NCBI GenBank assembly: GCA_946479705.1
Contig: CAMLHI010000045.1
Span: forward strand, 1 to 11,504
Direction: 5' to 3'
Length of the DNA: 11,504 nucleotides
Origin: an uncultured Oxalobacteraceae bacterium
GTDB lineage: Bacteria; Pseudomonadota; Gammaproteobacteria; Burkholderiales; Burkholderiaceae
Shown piece by piece: positions 6,122-11,504 of this stretch (positions within the stretch are counted from its first letter, which is position 1; each line of letters begins with the position of its first letter). The translations under genes and the position numbers were made by a program. The notes under the pieces were generated by a model. The model was given only the letters and a program-made list of their open reading frames with translations, had not been told where the DNA came from and did not search any database.

Positions 6122-7578
6122 TGAGCCTCAAGCGCGGCGCGGTCACCCTCACGGCCGCTAACATGCTCGACTTCGGTCTGCAATTCTTGCTGCCGATCGC
6201 GCTGGTGCGCCTGCTGCCGACCGCCGCCTTCGCCGACTACCGCCTGGCCTGGCTGGCGATCGCCACCGCCATGGCGATTGCCCCGCTGGCGCTGCCGCGC
6301 AGCCTGTTCTATTTCCTGCCGCGCCATGAAGCGCGCGAACGCGCCGCCTTCGTGCACCAGAGCGTGCTGCTGCTGCTGGCCACCGGCATGCTGGCGGGCA
6401 TCCTCCTGGGGCCGTGGAACCCGCTGCTGCCACCCAGCCTGCGCGCCATTGCCGATGCACGCTGGTTCATGCCGGCCTTCCTGACGCTCTGGGTAGCCGG
6501 CAACCTGCTGGAATACCTGCCTAACGCCGGCGGCGACGTGCCGGCCCAGGCCAGGACCATGGTGCTGCTGGCCGTCCTGCGCGTGCTGCTGGTGGGCACT
6601 GCCGCCGTGGCCGGGCGCGCCGACGTGGTGTTCGGCGCGCTGCTGCTGTACGCCGGCATCAAGTTCGGCCTTCTGCTGCTGCACGTACGGCGTCACTACG
6701 GCCTGCGGTTTCTTCCGCTCGACAAAACCATCCTGCGCACCCAGCTCGTCTACGCCACGCCCTTCGGCCTGGCCGCCGCCCTGTTCCTGCTGCGCGGGCA
6801 GGCCGACCAGTGGGTGGCCGCCGCCATGTTCCCGGCCGCCACCTTCGCCGCCTATTCCATCGGCGCCGTGCTCAATCCGGTCGTTTCGCTGGTTCGCAAT
6901 AGCGTCAGCAACGCCATCGCACCGCGTCTGTCCAAGCTCGAATCGTCCAAGGACCAGGACGGCATGCTGCGCCTGAACCAGCAGGCCAACCTGGCCAGCG
7001 CCTTCGTGCTCATGCCCACGCTGACCCTGTGCGCCGTGCTGGCCGTGCACATCGTCACGGTGGTGTACACCGCCAAATACCTGGTCGCGGCCGACGTCAT
7101 GCGCATCAACGCCGTCGCCCTGCTGGGCGTGACGGTGGAAGTGAGCACCCTCACGGTGGTGCTCAACCAGGGCCGCTTCCTGCTGATGGCCGACGGCTGC
7201 ATGCTGGTGCTCAGCCTGGCGGTCGGCATTGCCGGCGCCACCCTGTTCGGCGTGCCTGGCGCCGCGCTCGGCAATCTGGTCACCCTGGCCGGCGGCAACG
7301 CCTTCAGCTTTTGGCGCGTGGCGCGTGTGACCGGCGTGCCGGTGCGCCGTCTGCAGCAATGGGGCAGCATCGCCCGCATCCTGGCCGCCGCGCTGGGCGC
7401 CGGCGCGCTCACCGCCTTGCTCGGCCGCGCCAACCTGATCGCCGCGCCGCTGCCCGAAAGCTTGATGCTGGGCGCGGCCTTCGTCCCGCTCTACCTGGCC
7501 GGCCTGCAGCTGGCCGGCCTGATGCCGCAGGTACGCGCGCTGTTTTTTCCGCGCCTGCCCCTGCCGTCACCCCTTTAA
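6121..7578 (+). CDS. Wzx-like oligosaccharide flippase (MATE/MOP superfamily)
   Basis: This 485-residue integral membrane protein consists almost wholly of hydrophobic helices, about 12-14 by eye. It begins MSLKRGAVTLTAANMLDFGL, a pattern shared by polysaccharide flippases whose first helix starts with an Asn-containing segment. A central cytoplasmic-looking stretch with SNAIAPRLSKLESSKDQDG (about 264-282) matches the family's loop between the two halves. Length is typical of Wzx/MurJ-type proteins. In this cluster it should carry the undecaprenyl-linked repeat unit from the cytoplasmic to the periplasmic face, feeding the polymerase-like protein. The ATG at 6121 shares its A with the stop of the acetyltransferase gene (TGATG); a weak GGGGG at 6109-6113 precedes it. 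Substrate cannot be deduced. The protein is assigned from its hydrophobic layout and context more than from catalytic residues, since Wzx proteins have few. Confidence 0.82.
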   Translation: MSLKRGAVTLTAANMLDFGLQFLLPIALVRLLPTAAFADYRLAWLAIATAMAIAPLALPRSLFYFLPRHEARERAAFVHQSVLLLLATGMLAGILLGPWNPLLPPSLRAIADARWFMPAFLTLWVAGNLLEYLPNAGGDVPAQARTMVLLAVLRVLLVGTAAVAGRADVVFGALLLYAGIKFGLLLLHVRRHYGLRFLPLDKTILRTQLVYATPFGLAAALFLLRGQADQWVAAAMFPAATFAAYSIGAVLNPVVSLVRNSVSNAIAPRLSKLESSKDQDGMLRLNQQANLASAFVLMPTLTLCAVLAVHIVTVVYTAKYLVAADVMRINAVALLGVTVEVSTLTVVLNQGRFLLMADGCMLVLSLAVGIAGATLFGVPGAALGNLVTLAGGNAFSFWRVARVTGVPVRRLQQWGSIARILAAALGAGALTALLGRANLIAAPLPESLMLGAAFVPLYLAGLQLAGLMPQVRALFFPRLPLPSPL

Positions 7579-7583
7579 ATAGA

Positions 7584-7590
7584 AACAGGA
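7584..7590 (+). promoter_or_regulatory. Ribosome binding site of wecB
   Basis: AACAGGA lies 8 bases before the ATG at 7599, in a 20-base gap that is visibly richer in A/T than its surroundings. It fixes the start of the epimerase at MQKLLFVFGT rather than any of the in-frame upstream possibilities inside the flippase gene. Confidence 0.6.
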
Positions 7591-7598
7591 ATTCATTT

Positions 7599-8750
7599 AT
7601 GCAAAAGCTGCTCTTTGTCTTCGGCACCCGCCCGGAAGCGATCAAGCTGGCCCCGGTCGTCCTGGCCGCCCGCGCCCATGGCGCCTTCGACGTCGTCGTC
7701 TGCGTCACCGCCCAGCACCGCGAAATGCTCGATCAGGTGCTGGCCTTCTTCGGCATCGTGCCCGAGTACGACCTGAACCTGATGAAACCCGGCCAGACCC
7801 TCACCGGCGTAACCACCGGCGTGCTCGAAGGTCTGGTGCCGGTGCTCGACGCAGTCAAGCCCGACTGGATGATCGTGCAGGGCGACACCACCACCGCCTT
7901 CGTGGCCGCGCTGGCCGCCTTCTACGCCAAGGTCAAGGTAGCTCACGTGGAAGCCGGTCTGCGCACCGGCAATATCTACGAACCCTTCCCGGAAGAGATG
8001 AACCGCAAGCTGGTGGGCGCCATCGCCGAGATGCATTTCCCGCCGACCGCGCCGGCGCGCGAGAACCTGCTGCGCGAAGGCATTGCGCCCGAGCGCCTGC
8101 TGGTCACCGGCAACACCGGCATCGACGCCCTGTACCTGGTGCGCCAGCGCCTGGCCGCCGACCCGGCCTGCCGCGCCCAGGTCGCGGCCGCCCTCGGCCC
8201 GCAGGAATTGCAGCGCTTCTTTCCCGCCAAGCGCCGCTTCGTGCTGGTGACGGCGCACCGGCGCGAAAGTTTTGGCGCCGGTTTCGAAGCCATCTGCACC
8301 GGCATCGCCGAGCTGTGCAAGCGCTATCCGGACGTCGATTTCGTCTTCCCGGTCCACCCGAATCCCTCCGTGCGCGAAGCCGTCAACACATACCTGATTC
8401 CGGCCCAGGCCGCCAACCTGGCCCTGTGCAAGCCGCTCGACTACCTGCCTTTCGTGGCCCTGATGCTGGGCGCCGACGTGGTGCTGACCGATTCCGGCGG
8501 CGTGCAGGAAGAAGCGCCCAGCCTGGGTAAACCGGTGGTGGTCATGCGCGACGTGACCGAACGCATGGAAGGCACCGCCTCGGGCATGGTGCACCTGGCC
8601 GGTCCGCACCGCGAGCGCATCGTCGCCGCCGTCGCCAGCCTGCTCGACGCCGGCGCGCCAGGCGGGGAGGGCGGCAATTTCTATGGCGACGGGCATGCCT
8701 CCGAACGCATCCTCGGCGTCCTCGACAGTCTGGGCAAGGAGCGGCCTTGA
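7599..8750 (+). CDS. wecB: UDP-N-acetylglucosamine 2-epimerase, non-hydrolysing (WecB family)
   Basis: The 383-residue cytoplasmic enzyme should interconvert UDP-GlcNAc and UDP-ManNAc, supplying a ManNAc-type donor for the EPS. Nearly all family motifs are present in order: FGTRPEAIK (8-16; Arg11 and Lys16), TAQHREMLDQVL (37-48), QGDTTTAF (94-101; Asp96), HVEAGLRT (116-123; Glu118), PFPEEMNRK (129-137; Glu132), GNTGIDAL (171-178), TAHRRESFG (218-226; His220), HPNP (253-256) and LTDSGGVQEEAPSLGKP (296-312). These match the catalytic Asp, two Glu and His of the E. coli enzyme, offset by a few residues. The late segment reads RDVTERMEG (317-325), where most homologues have RDTTERPE. No UDP-ManNAc dehydrogenase (wecC) is visible, so whether ManNAc is used directly or oxidised is open. 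The gene ends in a TTGA overlap with the next glycosyltransferase. Confidence 0.94.
   Translation: MQKLLFVFGTRPEAIKLAPVVLAARAHGAFDVVVCVTAQHREMLDQVLAFFGIVPEYDLNLMKPGQTLTGVTTGVLEGLVPVLDAVKPDWMIVQGDTTTAFVAALAAFYAKVKVAHVEAGLRTGNIYEPFPEEMNRKLVGAIAEMHFPPTAPARENLLREGIAPERLLVTGNTGIDALYLVRQRLAADPACRAQVAAALGPQELQRFFPAKRRFVLVTAHRRESFGAGFEAICTGIAELCKRYPDVDFVFPVHPNPSVREAVNTYLIPAQAANLALCKPLDYLPFVALMLGADVVLTDSGGVQEEAPSLGKPVVVMRDVTERMEGTASGMVHLAGPHRERIVAAVASLLDAGAPGGEGGNFYGDGHASERILGVLDSLGKERP
8736..8741 (+). promoter_or_regulatory. Ribosome binding site that fixes a TTG start at 8747
   Basis: A perfect AAGGAG lies 5 bases upstream of TTG 8747-8749, inside the last codons of wecB. The TTG overlaps the wecB stop as TTGA. 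The encoded N-terminus NALDILAICYYAPP is the first beta-strand of the glycosyltransferase fold, so a later Met would remove an essential strand. Confidence 0.75.
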
Positions 8751-10051
8751 ACGCCCTCGACATCCTGGCGATCTGCTACTACGCGCCGCCCCAGCTGACC
8801 CCGCAGGCGATCCAGATCGGCCGCCAGCTGTACCACCTCGACGCCAAGGTCACCCTGCTGCACGGGCGCGACCCGCAGTTTGCCGCCGGCTACGACCAGT
8901 ACCCGGATTTCTTCCGCCGCATCGTGCCGCTGGAAGTGCCGCATCCGGGCCCGCTGCTCAAGGGCATCGCGCACCGCGCCGCCCAGCGCCTGTTGCCCCT
9001 GTACGGCAGCTGCCCCGACGGCTTCGGCCCCTGGCGGCGCGATGCCTACCCGGTGGCGCTGCAGGCGGTCGCGCGCAAGCGTCCGGACGCGCTGGTCAGC
9101 TTCGGCATGCCGATGTCGGACCACCTGATGGCGCTCGATCTCAAGCGCCAGACCGGCTTGCCCTGGCTGGCGCACTTCAGCGACCCCTGGGCCGATAATC
9201 CTTTCCATGAAACCAATTGGCTGGAACACAAGGTCAATGCCGCCATGGAAGCCAAGGTGATTGCCGCCGCCGACCAGGTGCTGTTTACCTCGGTGCGCAC
9301 CATGGCGCTGGTGATGGACAAATACCCGCGCCGCTGGTGGGACAAGGCGGCCGTGCTGCCGCACGCCTGGGACATGGAGCACTTCGCCGGCCCCGATCCG
9401 GCGCCGGAGCCGCGTCCGCCCGGCGTGCGCCACGTGATCCGCCACATCGGCGCCTGCTACGGCGCGCGTTCGCCCGAGCCGCTGTTCGCCGCGCTGCTGC
9501 GCATCCACGAGCGCCAGCCCGAGCGCCTCAAGGGCGTGCTGTTCGAATTCGTCGGCCACATTTCGCCCGCGTTCCTCGAGTCGGCCAGCTACCAGGCGCT
9601 GCCGCCGGGACTGGTGGCAGCGCGCGGCCAGGTCAATTACCGCAGCTCGCTGGCGCTGGCGCGCGATGCCTCGGCCCTTCTGGTGATCGATGCGCCCAGC
9701 AGCACGCCCAGCGTATTTTTGCCCAGCAAGCTGGTCGAATACATCGGCGCGCGCCGTCCGGTCTGGGGCATCACCCCGGCCGGCACCTCGGCCGACCTGA
9801 TCGCCGAATGGGGCGGCGGGCCGCGCAATTGCGCCGCGCCGGACGACATCGAAGCCATCGGCCGCATGCTGGTGCACGGCCTCGACCGGCTCGATGGCGA
9901 CCAGGGCCAGCCCCATGAAGGTCCGAGCGAGGTGCTGCGGCGCTACTCGCCGGGCCAGGTGGCCGGCAGCCTCAAAGCCAATATCCAGTCGGCCATTGCG
10001 CGCGCCCGGCAGGCCGGTGCCGGCGCGCTGCCGATGAGAAGCGCCGTATGA
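8747..10051 (+). CDS. Glycosyltransferase, GT4-like (WcaI/WbuB style), TTG start
   Basis: The 434-residue protein has two Rossmann-like halves. The first opens with DILAICYYAPPQLTPQAIQI (5-24), the strand-loop-helix typical of WcaI/WbuB-like transferases. Later it carries HFSDPWADNP (143-152), a common segment near the domain linker in this group. The second half starts around residue 226 (HVIRHIGACYGARSPEPL), where the Arg/Gly loop is expected to bind the nucleotide sugar. It ends with FLPSKLVEYIGARRPVWGIT (324-343), the family's donor-site 'PSKLfEYla..RPvl' motif with Glu331. A classical E-x7-E is not obvious; the residue eight before Glu331 is Val323. It likely adds a sugar to the lipid-linked EPS unit; sugar specificity is unknown. 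TTG with AAGGAG ahead is the chosen start. It overlaps wecB upstream and the next glycosyltransferase downstream (ATGA). Confidence 0.82.
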   Translation: MNALDILAICYYAPPQLTPQAIQIGRQLYHLDAKVTLLHGRDPQFAAGYDQYPDFFRRIVPLEVPHPGPLLKGIAHRAAQRLLPLYGSCPDGFGPWRRDAYPVALQAVARKRPDALVSFGMPMSDHLMALDLKRQTGLPWLAHFSDPWADNPFHETNWLEHKVNAAMEAKVIAAADQVLFTSVRTMALVMDKYPRRWWDKAAVLPHAWDMEHFAGPDPAPEPRPPGVRHVIRHIGACYGARSPEPLFAALLRIHERQPERLKGVLFEFVGHISPAFLESASYQALPPGLVAARGQVNYRSSLALARDASALLVIDAPSSTPSVFLPSKLVEYIGARRPVWGITPAGTSADLIAEWGGGPRNCAAPDDIEAIGRMLVHGLDRLDGDQGQPHEGPSEVLRRYSPGQVAGSLKANIQSAIARARQAGAGALPMRSAV

Positions 10052-11217
10052 AGCTGCTCTTTGTCACCGACCAGCTCCAGTTCGGCGGCGCCGAGCGCCA
10101 CCTGGTGGCCCTGGCCACGGGGCTGGCCCAGCGCGGCCATGAAGTCGTGGTCGCCTACCTGAAAGACCAGGTCGAACTGGCCGACGCCCTGCAAGCCGGT
10201 GGCGTCCAGCAACTGGTGTGCTGCCACTCGCGCGGCGGGCTGGACTGGGCCGCCGTGCGCCGCCTGGCCACCGTCGTCAAGCAGGTCGAGCCGGACGCCA
10301 TCGTCGCCATTGCCCACTATTCGCTGATGTTCGCCACCTTCGCCCGCCTGCTGGCGCGCCGCAAGGTGCCGCTCAGCTTCATCAGCCACAGCATGGATTG
10401 TGTGATCCGCAGCCGCGCCGACCGCCTGCGTTTTGTGGTCTACCGGCGCTTCTACCGCATGGCTGACTGCGTGATCTTCGTTAGCCAATTACAGGAAGGC
10501 TTTTTCGGCGCGATGCAGATCGTGCCGCGCCGTACCGAAGTAGTCCACAACGGCATCGACCTGGCCCACTTCGACACCGCCGCCGTGGCCGATGAGGCCG
10601 CGGCCCTGCGCCTGCGCCACGGCATCGCTCCGGATGAACTGGCGATCGGTCTGTGCGCCATCTTCCGTGAGGAAAAGCGCCACATCGATTTGCTGAGCGC
10701 GCTGGCCGCCCTGCGCCGGCAGGGCATCGCCGCCAAGGCGGTGCTGGTCGGAGACGGCCCCATGCGCGCAGAAATCGAAGCGGCCATCAACCGTCTCGGC
10801 CTGCGCGGCGCCGTCGTGCTGGCCGGCTTCCAGCAAGACGTGCGCCCCTACATCGCCATGTGCGACGTCATGACCCTGACTTCGCACGCCGAAACCTTCC
10901 CCATGGCGACCCTGGAATACATGGCCATGGGCAAGCCACTGGTCGCCAGCAAGGTCGGTGGCTTGAACGAGCAGGTCAGCGACGGCGTCAACGGCCTGCT
11001 GTATCCGCCCGGCGACACCGCGCGCCTGGCCGGAGCGCTGGCCAGCGTGGCCGACCCGGCCCTGCGCGCGCGCCTGGGCGAGGGCGCCCTGGCGACAGTA
11101 CGCGCCCGCTTCGATGTGCACCAGATGGTGGCGCGCTACGAAGCCATCCTGGCCGCGCTGGCCGCCCGCGGCGGCGTCTCGGCAGGCGCGCTCGGCAGGA
11201 CCCGGCATGCCGACTGA
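10048..11217 (+). CDS. GT4-family glycosyltransferase with intact E-x7-E motif
   Basis: The 389-residue enzyme is a textbook GT4 retaining glycosyltransferase. Its N-terminus is MKLLFVTDQLQFGGAERHLV, with the Gly-Gly-Ala-Glu loop (13-16) at the acceptor side. The linker region VIFVSQLQEGFFG...TEVVHNGIDLAHF (142-175) is the standard 'vvSe...v.NGiD..rF' signature. The donor domain shows GLCAIFREEKRHIDLL (201-216), with Arg207 and Lys210 for the diphosphate. It then shows AVLVGDGPMR (231-240) and SHAETFPMATLEYMAMGKPLV (279-299), in which Glu282 and Glu290 form E-x7-E. It should act in the cytoplasm on the growing lipid-linked oligosaccharide; donor sugar and linkage are unknown. A GAGAAG at 10036-10041 precedes the ATG, which overlaps the previous stop (ATGA). 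Residues after about 372 are Gly/Ala-rich and probably a disordered tail. Confidence 0.92.
   Translation: MKLLFVTDQLQFGGAERHLVALATGLAQRGHEVVVAYLKDQVELADALQAGGVQQLVCCHSRGGLDWAAVRRLATVVKQVEPDAIVAIAHYSLMFATFARLLARRKVPLSFISHSMDCVIRSRADRLRFVVYRRFYRMADCVIFVSQLQEGFFGAMQIVPRRTEVVHNGIDLAHFDTAAVADEAAALRLRHGIAPDELAIGLCAIFREEKRHIDLLSALAALRRQGIAAKAVLVGDGPMRAEIEAAINRLGLRGAVVLAGFQQDVRPYIAMCDVMTLTSHAETFPMATLEYMAMGKPLVASKVGGLNEQVSDGVNGLLYPPGDTARLAGALASVADPALRARLGEGALATVRARFDVHQMVARYEAILAALAARGGVSAGALGRTRHAD
11197..11200 (+). promoter_or_regulatory. Shine-Dalgarno AGGA for the gene starting at 11207
   Basis: AGGA (within GGCAGGA, 11194-11200) ends 6 bases before ATG 11207 and lies inside the previous coding region. 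It supports the start that overlaps the preceding gene by 11 bases over a later Met. Confidence 0.55.
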
Positions 11218-11504
11218 GGCGCGGCCAGCCCGCCAGGTGGTGATGGTGGGGCCGTCGCCCGCCGCGCGCGGTGGCATGGCCTCGGTCGTCAAGACCCTGC
11301 TCGAGCATGGCTATGAGGAAGGCGGGCGCTGCCGCTTCATCGCCAGCCACGTCGACGGCGGCCCGCTGGCCAAGGCGGGCAGGGCAGCGGCGGCGCTGGC
11401 GGAATTCGCCGCGCTATTAATACGCGGGAAAGTGGCCTTGCTGCACGTTCACGTTGCCTCGGGCGTGAGTTTCTGGCGCAAGGCCGCTTTCATGGCGCTG
11501 GCGC
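11207..11504 (+). CDS. Glycosyltransferase, GT4-like, N-terminal part (truncated by window end)
   Basis: Ninety-nine codons are visible and the frame is open to the end of the window. After a short polar lead (MPTEARPARQ) comes VVMVGPSPAARGGMASVVK, the first strand and Gly-rich acceptor loop of GT4 enzymes. A segment follows with ASHVDGGPLAKAGRA, which in this group follows the first helix, and then LLHVHVASGVSFWRKAAF (78-95). This last stretch, a strand ending H-x-H with Ser and a Trp-Arg-Lys at the start of the next helix, is characteristic of a GT4 subgroup often found in EPS and exosortase-linked clusters. The donor-binding half lies beyond the window. It overlaps the preceding glycosyltransferase by 11 bases, so it continues the same operon. 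The run CTA TTA ATA at 11414-11422 is unlike the rest of the window in codon choice. Confidence 0.78.
   Translation, partial: MPTEARPARQVVMVGPSPAARGGMASVVKTLLEHGYEEGGRCRFIASHVDGGPLAKAGRAAAALAEFAALLIRGKVALLHVHVASGVSFWRKAAFMALA

Overview
The window is a single, GC-rich, plus-strand block of exopolysaccharide (EPS) genes with no intergenic gap longer than 44 bases. The very high G/C use at third codon positions, the partial chain-length determinant gene followed by an epsG-type kinase and an exosortase-EpsI gene, and the company of glycosyltransferases, a flippase and an acetyltransferase resemble the methanolan-type eps clusters of Betaproteobacteria. An Oxalobacteraceae member (Massilia, Duganella or Janthinobacterium type) is my best guess from style and gene order. 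I could not run a similarity search, so this placement is an inference.

Layout, all on the plus strand. (1) Bases 1-143 are the last 46 codons of a Wzz/GumC-type chain-length determinant (EpsF-like). (2) 172-1050 is EpsG, a BY-kinase-like ATPase with an N-terminal MshEN-like tandem repeat. (3) 1047-2657 is an exosortase (B-type probable) fused in one reading frame to an EpsI domain. (4) 2689-4311 is an O-antigen polymerase/ligase-like membrane protein with a long Pro/Ala/Lys cytoplasmic tail. (5) 4356-5525 is a GT4 glycosyltransferase. (6) 5522-6121 is a CysE-like left-handed beta-helix acetyltransferase. (7) 6121-7578 is a Wzx-like flippase. (8) 7599-8750 is a non-hydrolysing UDP-GlcNAc 2-epimerase (WecB). 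(9) 8747-10051 and (10) 10048-11217 are two further glycosyltransferases. (11) 11207 to the window end is the start of a fourth glycosyltransferase.

How they work together (inference from families). WecB supplies UDP-ManNAc. The glycosyltransferases build a lipid-linked repeat unit and the acetyltransferase probably decorates it. The flippase moves the unit to the periplasm and the Wzy/ligase-like protein polymerises or transfers it. EpsF/EpsG set chain length. The exosortase-EpsI protein is the part of the cluster whose substrate is unknown; no PEP-CTERM-type target is encoded here. Six of the gene junctions overlap (ATGA, TTGA, TGATG or an 11-base overlap), so one transcript with translational coupling is likely. 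I see no convincing internal promoter, terminator, RNA gene, mobile element, repeat array or CRISPR.

The points most worth a second look are two. First, EpsG carries two 24-residue motifs separated by exactly 5 residues, the layout of the c-di-GMP-binding MshEN domain, joined to a kinase domain that has lost the Walker A lysine, an acidic residue of Walker A' and the usual Tyr-rich tail. Second, the exosortase-EpsI fusion contains only two cysteines, one in each domain's signature motif.
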